From NCBI GenBank assembly GCA_014584295.1, contig JACTNC010000020.1, positions 1-42,719 on the forward strand: DNA of 42,719 nt, read 5' to 3'. A program made the position numbers and the translations under genes. Shown here in pieces: positions 24,707 through 33,331 of the stretch (position 1 is its first letter; every line of letters starts with the position of its first letter). The notes under the pieces were generated by a model that searched no databases, was not told the DNA's origin, and saw only the letters and a list, made by a program, of their open reading frames with translations. The DNA comes from Verrucomicrobiota bacterium. Its GTDB lineage: Bacteria; Verrucomicrobiota; Verrucomicrobiia; Opitutales; Opitutaceae.

Positions 24707-27691
24707 TCAAAAGCGTCCGCGCACGCCGACCACCAGGGCAACGCCATTGGTCGTGGAACGCTCCAGGCGATCCGCCAGCCCGCGGTAGAACTCCTGAGGT
24801 TCATTGAAGATGTTGGCGACGTCGAGCGAGAGGCTGGCGTTGCGATGGAAACGATAGGACACTCCGACGTTTACAAGTTCCCGTTCAGTCCGGTAGCGAA
24901 GGCGAGAGGCATCGGTTGCGCTGAAATCCTGAAGGTAGGCACTCTGGTAGTTGTAGAGGATGTTGAACCCGAACTTGCCGTAGGAATAGGCCAACCGAAC
25001 ATTCGCGGTTTCTGGCACAAAGCGCGCGACGTCGGTCGTGGTCGTGCGAGGCGCAGCTTCGCCATAGTCACCGTTTGTCTGGAGTTTGGTGTAATTGGCG
25101 CTGAAAGAGAGCCCCCTCAGGATGCCTGGAAGGAATGTGAACTGCTGCTGATAATTAAACTCCCACCCATCAATCTTCGCATGTCCCCCATTGGCAGTCG
25201 TGCGAATCTCATACCCAGCAAAGTCGCCGTTGAATCCATTGTCCGGTCCTGTCCCGACAATGCCTCCCGCGACGTTTGTGATGAAGTCGCTGATATCCTT
25301 TCGGAACCATCCCAGGGATAACTGGCCCACGGGTTCAAAATAGTACTCGATGCCGGCATCCCAGTTCTCCGAATACTGCGGCTTGAGGGACGGATTGCTG
25401 ATGGTGACGGTCTGGGCAGCATCGCTGAAGGAAAGTGACGGCAACAGGTTCGTAATCGTCGGACGACCGATGCTGTTGGACCAGCTGGCGCGCGCCTGGA
25501 GATTTGAGGTGATCTTGTACACGGCGTGCAAACCCGGGAACCAGTCCGTATAGCTGCCGTTGAGTTCGGTGTAGTTGTTATAATCGCGATCAGCCGAACC
25601 AATTGGGTCGGCAGCGCGTTGGGCTGTGGTGGAAAGGACGCGCGAGCGCACATATCCCCAGGTATTGACTTCCGTTCGCTCAACCCGGACACCGCCGAGC
25701 AAGCTAAGGTTCTCAAAACGTGCACTCGCCTGAACATAGCCGGCGGTGACATCCTCATCCGCAGCACGCGTGCCCTGATACCACTGGGACCGTGCGTAAT
25801 AGAGGTCCTCTCTCCAATTTTGCGGATTCGCGCGGATATCCTCGCCCGCGGCTGCCGAATCAATGAAGGGAAGGTATCCCCCGAAATCGTCGAAATACGA
25901 CAACTTCAGACTGCGGTCGGCAAGCGATCCCAAGTTGTTTCCTATGTAGGAAAACTGCCGCTGGTTCCTCTCTTCCTCGAATTTTCCGCCTCTAAACCGG
26001 AAACCCGTCTTGACGGAGGCTGCAATGCTTGTCGGGAGCACGTAGGTCGCATTCGCGCTCGCATTGGTGTAGGTCGTGTAGCGCTTGTTGTCCCGGTTTA
26101 CCAAGAGTCCGTTCGAATAGGCGGCAGGGTCATGGATGTCCACCGTGCCCGTGGTCCTGAAGGATGGCGCCGTGGGCGATTGCGACTTGTCCAGGATCCA
26201 GCCGACGCTGCGCGTATCCATCGTGAATATACCGCCGCCCGCGTTTCCGGCCCTGCGGCTGCTTTGAAGCAGCGGCTTGGAATGGCTGTAGGCCGCATCG
26301 TAATCGATCTTGAGTCGCTCAAACTCATGAACACCACCGGCATTCACCTGCCGTTGACGGTCGAAAAAGCTGTAGAGCGTCGAGTTGAGCTGGACGATAC
26401 TGTTGGGTACGGGTCGGATTTCCGTGCGATCATCAGTCCAACCCGGAAGTATCGGATTGTTCCCCGTGGGTTGGCCGTTTGCCCCGATTGCCGCGACCGT
26501 TTGTGAGCCTGTATAGGCTCGAACGGTATACAGCCGATTGAACTTTTCAGGAGCCTCATTTACGATGCTTCCCAGGAAGAAACGCGAGCGATCAGAAAGT
26601 TTGAACTCCACCTTTGCATTGATGCTTTCCTGGAGACGATTATTGTAGGCGTTCTGCCGCCGATAGTCCCAGACGTAGGCGGGGGAGTTGATCGAATTTG
26701 ACTGATAGTCCAGGAGCGTCTGGTCGACGGTGTTGACATTCTCACTGTAGAAAGCCTTGAGCGAAACCCCAAGATTGCGGCTGCCGCCAAGCACATCAAA
26801 AACCTCCTGATATCCCGCACTGAGCATAGGATGAATGCGATGACTGGAACGCAGGGGAATGTGCGAAAGAAAGGGAGGCGCCCACCGGAAAGAGGCACCG
26901 TACTCGATCCGGCGTTTCTCCTTCATGGAGAGCGGGGATCGCGTCTTGAGATTGACCGCCCCGCCCAGGGAATCGCCAGGCATGTCGGGTGTTGGAGCTT
27001 TAATCACCTCGATTTCCTCAAAGAGCGCTCCGGAGATATTGTGGGTTCGAAAATCACGATTGAATCCGCCTGCACTCGCCTGGATGTTGCCGTCAACGCT
27101 CACTGTGTTGAGCCCGGTGTCAGCACCGCGGATCCTGACGCCAGTCACATTGCCTTCGTCGTCGTAGGCCCCCGCAACGCCTGGAAGGCGGATAAGAAGC
27201 TCGCCGGCCGAGTCGTTCGGAAGATTGCCCAGCGCATCCAGGGCGAGAACGTTCTTTACATTGGCGGAGTTCCGTTGGCGGGTAATGGACGCCGCATTGC
27301 CTTCGCGCTCGCCAGTGACGGTGAACGCCTGCAGCTCGTAGATCTTCGTCCCCATGCTGAAATTCAGCGTCGTGCGCTGCCCGGCCGCCACCGTGACGGA
27401 CTGCGTGACACTATCGAGACCGATATAGGATACCTTCACCTCGTACGTACCCGCTGGAACATCAAACAGACGATAGGTACCCGAATCATCCGTCAGTGCC
27501 TGGCGGCGGATGCCTGGCAGCTCCACAAGCACGTCTTTCAAGAATACGCCGGTATCCGCATTGCTCACCGTACCGGTCAGCGTGCCCGTAGCCGGCTGGG
27601 CAATGGAGGGAACTGCAAACAATATCATCAAACCAACAGCATGCAGCAGTGTTCGAAGGCCAAAGTAACGGAGGATGGGTGTTGTTCTCAT
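24707..27691 (-). CDS. TonB-dependent receptor with N-terminal carboxypeptidase-like domain
   Basis: This is a 994-residue receptor from the ATG at 27691. A signal peptide ends near VPSIAQ (residue 32). Residues 35-112 form a carboxypeptidase D regulatory-like domain (GTLTGTVSNADTGVFLKDV then DDSGTYRLFDVPAGTYEVKV). The plug follows, with FTVTGEREGN as TonB-box region, LPGVAGAYDDEGNVTGVRIRG and GDSLGGAVNLKTR. The barrel ends ALVVGVRGRF, with the C-terminal Phe required for outer-membrane assembly. It imports a ligand into the periplasm with TonB energy. It heads the second leftward locus and would supply the substrate to the FG-GAP, aldolase, DUF3748 and sialidase-like proteins. The leader is C-rich (AAAATCCCTCCC) and has no Shine-Dalgarno match. 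Confidence 0.93.
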   Translation of the reverse strand: MRTTPILRYFGLRTLLHAVGLMILFAVPSIAQPATGTLTGTVSNADTGVFLKDVLVELPGIRRQALTDDSGTYRLFDVPAGTYEVKVSYIGLDSVTQSVTVAAGQRTTLNFSMGTKIYELQAFTVTGEREGNAASITRQRNSANVKNVLALDALGNLPNDSAGELLIRLPGVAGAYDDEGNVTGVRIRGADTGLNTVSVDGNIQASAGGFNRDFRTHNISGALFEEIEVIKAPTPDMPGDSLGGAVNLKTRSPLSMKEKRRIEYGASFRWAPPFLSHIPLRSSHRIHPMLSAGYQEVFDVLGGSRNLGVSLKAFYSENVNTVDQTLLDYQSNSINSPAYVWDYRRQNAYNNRLQESINAKVEFKLSDRSRFFLGSIVNEAPEKFNRLYTVRAYTGSQTVAAIGANGQPTGNNPILPGWTDDRTEIRPVPNSIVQLNSTLYSFFDRQRQVNAGGVHEFERLKIDYDAAYSHSKPLLQSSRRAGNAGGGIFTMDTRSVGWILDKSQSPTAPSFRTTGTVDIHDPAAYSNGLLVNRDNKRYTTYTNASANATYVLPTSIAASVKTGFRFRGGKFEEERNQRQFSYIGNNLGSLADRSLKLSYFDDFGGYLPFIDSAAAGEDIRANPQNWREDLYYARSQWYQGTRAADEDVTAGYVQASARFENLSLLGGVRVERTEVNTWGYVRSRVLSTTAQRAADPIGSADRDYNNYTELNGSYTDWFPGLHAVYKITSNLQARASWSNSIGRPTITNLLPSLSFSDAAQTVTISNPSLKPQYSENWDAGIEYYFEPVGQLSLGWFRKDISDFITNVAGGIVGTGPDNGFNGDFAGYEIRTTANGGHAKIDGWEFNYQQQFTFLPGILRGLSFSANYTKLQTNGDYGEAAPRTTTTDVARFVPETANVRLAYSYGKFGFNILYNYQSAYLQDFSATDASRLRYRTERELVNVGVSYRFHRNASLSLDVANIFNEPQEFYRGLADRLERSTTNGVALVVGVRGRF

Positions 27692-27803
27692 GGGAGGGAT
27701 TTTGGGTGGTGACTGGATTTCAAGCCTTCCAAACGTGCCCTTTTCTGCCAAAGGCCGAAGGGTAGGTCCTGAGCGGGGATCTTGTCATGCGGTGAAAACT
27801 GCG

Positions 27804-27822
27804 AGTCAACGAAAAACGTTTT
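27804..27822 (-). promoter_or_regulatory. LacI-type palindrome next to a -35-like hexamer, upstream of the TonB receptor
   Basis: AAAACGTTTT at 27813-27822 is a perfect palindrome with the central CG typical of LacI-family operators. On the minus strand TTGACT (27804-27809) follows 3 bp later and could be the -35 of the second locus, whose first start codon is at 27691. A good -10 is not visible (CAAGAT-like at best). No LacI-family gene is present in the window. Confidence 0.35.
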
Positions 27823-27911
27823 AGCAAAGTATGGAACCCATGTGAATGCCTGGCGCGTGTTCCGGCACCGAACACTTCAAGGGGTTGAGCGATGCGCTCG
27901 ATGCAGTGCGC

Positions 27912-29249
27912 CTACTGCAGCCGCAAAGGCAGCGAGCGGAAACGGCGGTTCAGTTCCCGCAGCTTGGCCGCAGTGGGGGCATTGTCGCCCATCCGGATTG
28001 TCTGCGAGGGCAGAAAATTGTCCACCACCGCGCAGTATTCGTCGTTCACCATGATGCCCAGCAGTTCGCCGGTCTTGCTCAATACGAGGTCGCCGCGCGA
28101 CGGTGAAAAGTCTCCAAACAGCCGCCTGAAGAGCCTGTTGTCCATGCGCACGTAGCTCTCATAGCCCGGCTCGAGCTTGAAGGGCACCTCCCCATACCCG
28201 GCTCCTCCGTTGGAGATCAGCACGGCCTCGGGAAACTTGAACGGATCAAGCGCCATCTGATAAACCTTTGCTCCAAGGCTCTGGACCTGGACGGGCGTCA
28301 CCGGAATCGCGACCACCCGTGGATCCACAGACAGAAATATCATTTCAGGCGCATTGTCGGAGTAACTTCCTTTCCGGAAAACCGCCGTGAGTCCTTCCCA
28401 ATTCTCCGGCACCTCACGCAGGCTCAGCGCGGTGTCCTCGACATGAAGAATCGCATAGGTGGAGCGACCGTCCGTGACCAGAACCATGCGCGCCGTCTTG
28501 TTGCGCTCAATCGGGCCCAGCAGATTTCGCCGCGATGCCGTGAATGACATTTGCACGCGGTTCGCCATGAACTCGCTGAACAGGGTATTGGCACTCACAG
28601 GGCGATTGTCGCGAATCTCCTTGGTCAGCGAGGTGGATTGCTCCGCTAGCTGCCCCACTCCCTGCGCAAGCTGCGTCGCCGTCTCCTGCACACGAATGCG
28701 CTCCTGGCGCTCCGCCACCACCTGGGTCTTGAGCGTCTCCGCGGTCTCCTGGAGAATTTCCTTTTCCCTCTCCGCAACTTTCACCGCGACGCTGAGTCCC
28801 TCGATCCTCGCCCGGGACTGGGCCTGTTGCTCATTCAGTGAGACCAGTTGACGGGCCTGATCCTCCGCCTGACGACGCTTCTCCTCCAGTTCTCGCTGCG
28901 TCTGCGCAAGGCGTGCGCGGTTCAGTTCCGCCTCCTTCTCCGCCGCCGCCACCCTTGTTGCAAGGTCGCTTCGTTGCGATTCAAGCGAGGCGACATTCTT
29001 CTCCCGCGCCTCCAGTTCCGACTGGGTCGTCTCTAGCCGCCGAGCCAGAACCTCGCGCGCCGACTGCTCATCTGCCAGGGACAGCTTCATGGTGTCGAGG
29101 ATATCCTGTCGCTGCGACGCAGGCGAACTCGGTGCGGCAGGCGCCGGGGTGCGCGCGATGCGCGACGGCTCAGCCTGCTCCCAGCGCGTCAGGGCGAGCA
29201 GGTTGAGCAGGAGAAAATCGCAGAGGATGAGAAGAAGCGTGCGATTCAT
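27912..29249 (-). CDS. Putative ExbD/MotB-like stator subunit with coiled coil and trypsin-fold-like end
   Basis: The product has 445 residues and I do not know its function. Residues 4-20 (TLLLILCDFLLLNLLAL) are one N-terminal membrane helix carrying Asp11. ExbD, TolR and MotB have a single N-terminal helix with an essential proton-carrying Asp in a similar place. A Pro/Ala linker follows, then a coiled coil from about 46 to 212, rich in Glu, Gln, Arg and Ala. The C-terminal part, 220-420, ends in SPSRGDLVLSKTGELLGIMV, which resembles the GDSGGPV...G.LVGI strand of trypsin-fold proteins; a His/Asp/Ser triad is not obvious, so it is probably a non-catalytic or degenerate relative. The ATG at 29249 overlaps the previous gene's stop (ATGA), showing translational coupling to the ExbB-like gene. 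Confidence 0.6.
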   Translation of the reverse strand: MNRTLLLILCDFLLLNLLALTRWEQAEPSRIARTPAPAAPSSPASQRQDILDTMKLSLADEQSAREVLARRLETTQSELEAREKNVASLESQRSDLATRVAAAEKEAELNRARLAQTQRELEEKRRQAEDQARQLVSLNEQQAQSRARIEGLSVAVKVAEREKEILQETAETLKTQVVAERQERIRVQETATQLAQGVGQLAEQSTSLTKEIRDNRPVSANTLFSEFMANRVQMSFTASRRNLLGPIERNKTARMVLVTDGRSTYAILHVEDTALSLREVPENWEGLTAVFRKGSYSDNAPEMIFLSVDPRVVAIPVTPVQVQSLGAKVYQMALDPFKFPEAVLISNGGAGYGEVPFKLEPGYESYVRMDNRLFRRLFGDFSPSRGDLVLSKTGELLGIMVNDEYCAVVDNFLPSQTIRMGDNAPTAAKLRELNRRFRSLPLRLQ

Positions 29250-30982
29250 GGCGTGCCACCCGGCTGAGCCGCGGCAGGTCCCGGGGACGACTCCACCAGC
29301 GCGACCTGTCCATCGAGAATCAACTGTCTCTTGAATTGCCGCACATGCCGGATCTTGATCAGCGCCACACAAACGATGCCGAACATGTTCGAGGAATACG
29401 CCGCCAGCAGATTGGGCTGGATCAGCCCGAGTACCTGGAGGACGAGGGCGGTCGCGGTGCCGGCGATGCCCAGGTAGAGGCCACCATCGAAAAGGTTTTC
29501 CTCATTTTCCATCAGCTTCAGCTTGAGTTGGGGCGACGCCGACGACTGCGCGATCTCTGAGATCTTTCGCAGGCAAATGAGAAACCAGACAATCTGGACG
29601 ATGGCAAAAAGTCCGATGGAAATCAGGGTGGTCGTGTCCATGGCAAACGTGGGTTCAACAGTCTTGAGTGAAGCGGGATCGGAAAGTGTGGCGAGAACGG
29701 GCACCGCTAACCTGATCGCGAATTCGGAGGGGGGCGGAGCATTGAACAGGGTAGGCTCGGTGAAAACAACGATCAGCGCCGCACAGAGCGCGCCGAGAAC
29801 GGCCGTCGTTGCGGACGGACGCGGTCCCACAGGACCGCCGACAACGGCACGCCTTGCCGCCTCCAGTAGCAGGCAGCATCCCGCGAGAAACCCGAGCCAC
29901 TTGGCCGCTAGGGCCAGGTTGGGAAATGCAAGCGACAGCCGCGCAACCGCCGACAATGCCGGCCCTCGCCCATGGTTGACCGGCACCTGCTGACGGAGCA
30001 GCAACTGGACCGCACCCTGCCCGTCCTGCGCCGCGAGGGCCAGATCCTTGAGCCCGGTTTTTCCAAACTGCAAGAGATAGCTAGCCACCCGGTCCGCCGA
30101 ACCTGAAAAGAGCGCGGCCGCGTAGATCAACGCAAAGTCATCCGGGGCCACGCGCGCGAAATGCGCATACTCACCCAACGTTTTTCGATCATCGGCAAGC
30201 CGGAGCAATTCACCGAGTTGAACCCAATCGAGCCTCTTGCCGAGCGAGAGCAGATCCAGATACACGCCTTCGAGCTCGCCCATGTCCATCCGCCCCGAGG
30301 CAATCTCCGCCAGGTTGCGAAGATCGCGCTGCAAGGGAGCTGAAAAATGCTCCCCTTGGTACAGCAGCGCCGTGAGAAGAATGACCGCCTCAAGCGTCTG
30401 CCCCCCGGGGCTCTTCACTGGGACAAACTGGCTGGTGACGCCCACCTCGCGGGTGCGCAGCAGTGCCTGGACTCCCAGCGAACACGAGTTCTGGAGGTAG
30501 CCTTGCAACGTATTCCTGGCCTTTTCCGTTATGAAAAACGTGAGAACAGGCGTGCTCCCGGAATGCCCCTTGCTCTCTTCGAGCTTGAACAATGGATCAA
30601 GGAACGGATCCCACCCACCCCATGGGACGAGCGCAGGCTGGCGAGCAGCTGCCTCTGTGATCCGGGCGTTGAGCGCGGCCAGACCTGAATCCTTCGTGCG
30701 GCGGGCGGCGGTTGCAAACAATGCCGCCGGACCGAGCTTTTCGCGCTCGAGCAACTGCCGCCCAAAATCCGAGATCGATGGACTCCCCTCCCCTGCGGCC
30801 TTCAGCAATGCAGGTGAAAGGGAGCGCAGGTTTGCGGGCAATACCCAGGATGCCAGCAACAGAAACGCACCAAGCAGCATTCCTCCCACAACGGCTACTC
30901 GCAAAGGGCTGGAGCGACGTGACGAAGTCATCGGGCGAACTATTGGTTTGCGGGATTCGATCTCAGATCCACGCTGCTTCAT
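29246..30982 (-). CDS. Putative ExbB/MotA/TolQ-like membrane protein with large N-terminal domain
   Basis: The product has 578 residues and about six membrane helices: 28-48, 360-378, 393-408, 450-470, 500-520 and 527-545. The last three look like the ExbB/TolQ/MotA channel unit: a helix ending in basic LRKI, a charged loop (LKLKLMENEENLFDG), then GLYLGIAGTATALVLQVLGL, comparable to the APLLGLLGTV helix, and YSSNMFGIVCVALIKI followed by RHVRQFKRQL, comparable to the TM3 TA-GL-VAIPA-YN-F-R pattern. Residues 50-350, between the first and second helices, form a large, mostly helical domain with no recognised family. It lies upstream of and overlaps the ExbD-like gene, the same order as exbBD and motAB. 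An ATG at 30931 would shorten it by 17 residues. The assignment rests on weak sequence similarity plus topology and gene order. Confidence 0.55.
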   Translation of the reverse strand: MKQRGSEIESRKPIVRPMTSSRRSSPLRVAVVGGMLLGAFLLLASWVLPANLRSLSPALLKAAGEGSPSISDFGRQLLEREKLGPAALFATAARRTKDSGLAALNARITEAAARQPALVPWGGWDPFLDPLFKLEESKGHSGSTPVLTFFITEKARNTLQGYLQNSCSLGVQALLRTREVGVTSQFVPVKSPGGQTLEAVILLTALLYQGEHFSAPLQRDLRNLAEIASGRMDMGELEGVYLDLLSLGKRLDWVQLGELLRLADDRKTLGEYAHFARVAPDDFALIYAAALFSGSADRVASYLLQFGKTGLKDLALAAQDGQGAVQLLLRQQVPVNHGRGPALSAVARLSLAFPNLALAAKWLGFLAGCCLLLEAARRAVVGGPVGPRPSATTAVLGALCAALIVVFTEPTLFNAPPPSEFAIRLAVPVLATLSDPASLKTVEPTFAMDTTTLISIGLFAIVQIVWFLICLRKISEIAQSSASPQLKLKLMENEENLFDGGLYLGIAGTATALVLQVLGLIQPNLLAAYSSNMFGIVCVALIKIRHVRQFKRQLILDGQVALVESSPGPAAAQPGGTP

Positions 30983-30992
30983 TCATCGACCG

Positions 30993-31562
30993 ATGCCCTT
31001 GCGAATTGTTCATTACAATGACCCGATCCTGCGACAAAAAGGCGGAAAAGTCACCGTCTTCGATATGGAGCTTGCGCGATTGGCAGACGAAATGGTCGCC
31101 GCAATGAACGATGCCGACGGCATCGGACTCGCCGCCCAGCAGATCGGCCGTGCACTGCAGCTCTGCGTGGTCGATCTCGCTTCGGCCAAACGGAATTTCA
31201 CGTGGTCGCTGGACGGGGTTGCCACGCCCTTGGAGCTCATCATGCCCATGGCATTGGTCAACCCTTCGATCACTGTCCTTCCCTCCGACAAGCTGCCCTA
31301 CGAGGAGGGCTGTTTGTCCTTCCCCGGCATCCGAGGCGATGTCATCCGCCCCGACCGCATCAGTGTCGCCTACCAGGATCTTCATGGCATCGCCCATACC
31401 CTGACCTGCGATGGCCTGCTCGCCCGATGCATCCAGCACGAGGTGGATCACCTGAATGGCGTGCTCTTTATCGACAGGATGGAAAAGAAGCTGAGGCAGA
31501 GCCTCGACCCTGAAATCACGGAGCTGGCGGCCCATACAAAGGCGTCGGCACCACGCGCCTGA
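30993..31562 (+). CDS. def: Peptide deformylase
   Basis: The product has 189 residues. All three family motifs are present: GIGLAAQQIG (motif 1), EEGCLSFPG (motif 2, with the metal-binding Cys) and QHEVDHLNG (motif 3, HExxH metal ligands and catalytic Glu). It removes the formyl group from the N-terminal methionine of new proteins using Fe2+ or another metal. The ATG at 30993 starts the usual family N-terminus (PLRIVHYNDPILR). An insertion between motifs 1 and 2 (AKRNFTWSLDGVATPLELIM) makes it slightly longer than E. coli Def. It is divergent from the ExbB-like gene with only 10 bp between the start codons, so the promoters must overlap the coding regions. Confidence 0.96.
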   Translation: MPLRIVHYNDPILRQKGGKVTVFDMELARLADEMVAAMNDADGIGLAAQQIGRALQLCVVDLASAKRNFTWSLDGVATPLELIMPMALVNPSITVLPSDKLPYEEGCLSFPGIRGDVIRPDRISVAYQDLHGIAHTLTCDGLLARCIQHEVDHLNGVLFIDRMEKKLRQSLDPEITELAAHTKASAPRA

Positions 31563-31612
31563 ATGTCGCAGCGATCCACTGTAATCGAATCTCCACCTTC
31601 GAAGATCCTATC

Positions 31613-32692
31613 ATGAGCCAGAAATCCGACGGTATGAACTACGCCCCTCAGGGGAAACCAAGCCCGGTTGTGAAACCAGGTGAATTCATTTTTGCGGCCG
31701 CGCATCTGGATCACGGTCACATCTACGGACAGTGCAATGGACTGCTTGAAGCAGGCGGCGAACTTTCCCTCGTCTATGACCCGGATCCCGCCAAGGTGAA
31801 GGCCTTCATCGAGCGCTATCCCCAGGCAAAACCCGCGCGCTCACTTGACGAAATCCTTGATTCGCCGGACATCCGGCTCGTGGCAGCCGCCGCAATTCCA
31901 AGCGAACGGGGTCCCATCGGCTGCCGTGTCATGGAGGCGGGCAAGGACTATTTCACCGACAAGACTCCCTTCACCTCGCTTGAACAGCTTGATCAGGCCA
32001 AGGCGGTTGTCGCCCGGACCGGAAGGAAATACTCGGTCTATTACAGCGAGCGTCTCCACGTCGAAAGCGCGATGTTTGCGACCGACCTTGTCAGTCAGGG
32101 CGCGATCGGCCGGGTGGTCCAGGTGATCGGGCTCGGTCCCCACCGCATCGGACCCAAGGAAAATCGCCCTCGCTGGTTCTACGAGAAGGCAAAATACGGC
32201 GGCATTCTCTGCGATATCGGCAGCCACCAGTTTGAGCAGTTTCTCACGTTTTCCGGGGCAACCGACGCAACAGTCACCCAGGCAGCGGTCGGCAACTTCA
32301 ACAACCCCGACACGCCCGAGCTCGAAGACTTCGGAGAGGCCTCGCTGCTGGGCAACAACGGCTCATCGAACTACATCCGCGTCGATTGGTTCACCCCCAA
32401 GGGCCTGAGCACCTGGGGCGATGGACGCACCACGATCCTCGGCACGAAAGGCTACATCGAACTTCGAAAGTATGTCGATGTGGGGCGCGACAAGCGCGGT
32501 GACAATGTCTACGTCGTCGATGATGCCGGCGAACGCTATATCAACGTGGCGGGACAGGTTGGATTCCGGTACTTCGGTGAACTGATCCTCGATTGCCTCA
32601 ACCGGACCGAGAAGGCAATGACGCAGGCACACACGTTCAAGGCGGCTGAGCTCTGTCTGCGCGCCCAGTTGGCAGCGAGAAAAATTGCCTGA
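31613..32692 (+). CDS. Gfo/Idh/MocA family oxidoreductase
   Basis: The product has 359 residues. The N-terminal Rossmann domain (AAAHLDHGHIYGQCNGLLEAGGEL, then VYDPDPAKVKAFIERYPQAK) is followed by the EKP-like turn TDKTPF (residues about 121-126), where the family's catalytic lysine lies, and a C-terminal alpha/beta domain with WFYEKAKYGGILCDIGSHQFEQFL, which carries the usual Asp and His of the active site. It is an NAD(P)-dependent sugar or inositol dehydrogenase or related enzyme. The first glycine-rich loop is unusual (HLDHGHIYG rather than GxGxxG), a variant common in Verrucomicrobia and Planctomycetes. It follows def by 50 bp; a functional link is unlikely. Confidence 0.88.
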   Translation: MSQKSDGMNYAPQGKPSPVVKPGEFIFAAAHLDHGHIYGQCNGLLEAGGELSLVYDPDPAKVKAFIERYPQAKPARSLDEILDSPDIRLVAAAAIPSERGPIGCRVMEAGKDYFTDKTPFTSLEQLDQAKAVVARTGRKYSVYYSERLHVESAMFATDLVSQGAIGRVVQVIGLGPHRIGPKENRPRWFYEKAKYGGILCDIGSHQFEQFLTFSGATDATVTQAAVGNFNNPDTPELEDFGEASLLGNNGSSNYIRVDWFTPKGLSTWGDGRTTILGTKGYIELRKYVDVGRDKRGDNVYVVDDAGERYINVAGQVGFRYFGELILDCLNRTEKAMTQAHTFKAAELCLRAQLAARKIA

Positions 32693-32752
32693 TCCCGCAC
32701 CTGCGAAACCCGGCTACGGATCGGACCCCAGGGACAGAGTTTCTTCCTCAGC

Positions 32753-33292
32753 ATGGCCTCCTCCATCGCAACCCGCACCGGTGATGACGGAAAAACCCGG
32801 TTGATCTACGGACAGCGCGTCTCGAAGGCACATCCCCGGATTGAGGCGGTAGGAGCATTCGACGAACTCAATGTCGCCCTCGGGGTCGCCAAGGCAAACT
32901 GTTCCGTGGACAGCCGCCGCGAGCTTCTGACCCGACTGCAATCGGACCTGATCGCACTCATGGGCGAAATTGCCTGCGATCCCAACGATGCATTGCGCTA
33001 TGCGTCGTCGACGTTTCCCAAAGTCAACGCAGACACCCTGGCTCGCATCGACGCTGGTATTACAGCCATCGAGTCACGCCATCTCCGCTTCGACGGATGG
33101 GCCACTCCCGGAGCAAATGCGCATTCCGCCGCCCTTGAGATGGCCCGCACCACTGCGCGGCGTGCGGAACGCAGGCTCGTCGCGCTCGTTGACGAAAGAA
33201 GCGACGCCGTCAGGCCGCTGGCACTTCAGATCTCCAATCGTATCGCTGATCTTCTCTGGCTGATGGCGCGCGAAGCCGAGGCGGATGCCTGA
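32753..33292 (+). CDS. Cob(I)alamin adenosyltransferase, PduO type
   Basis: The product has 179 residues. The ATP-binding start TRTGDDGKTRLIYGQRVSK, the helix PRIEAVGAFDELNVALG and the C-terminal ARTTARRAERRLVAL with NRIADLLWLMAR are hallmarks of PduO-type adenosyltransferases. The enzyme transfers the adenosyl group of ATP to cob(I)alamin to make coenzyme B12, in the cytoplasm. It starts 60 bp after the oxidoreductase gene. No cobalamin riboswitch is visible in that gap. There is no B12-dependent enzyme in the window; the lysine 2,3-aminomutase uses SAM instead. Confidence 0.94.
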   Translation: MASSIATRTGDDGKTRLIYGQRVSKAHPRIEAVGAFDELNVALGVAKANCSVDSRRELLTRLQSDLIALMGEIACDPNDALRYASSTFPKVNADTLARIDAGITAIESRHLRFDGWATPGANAHSAALEMARTTARRAERRLVALVDERSDAVRPLALQISNRIADLLWLMAREAEADA

Positions 33293-33331
33293 AAGCGCAT
33301 TCGCATATCGCGCCGCAAGCGCTCAACGCGT

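Noticed and set aside
32693..32752. Possible cobalamin riboswitch before the adenosyltransferase
   Set aside because: The 60-bp gap is far too short and shows no B12-box-like sequence.
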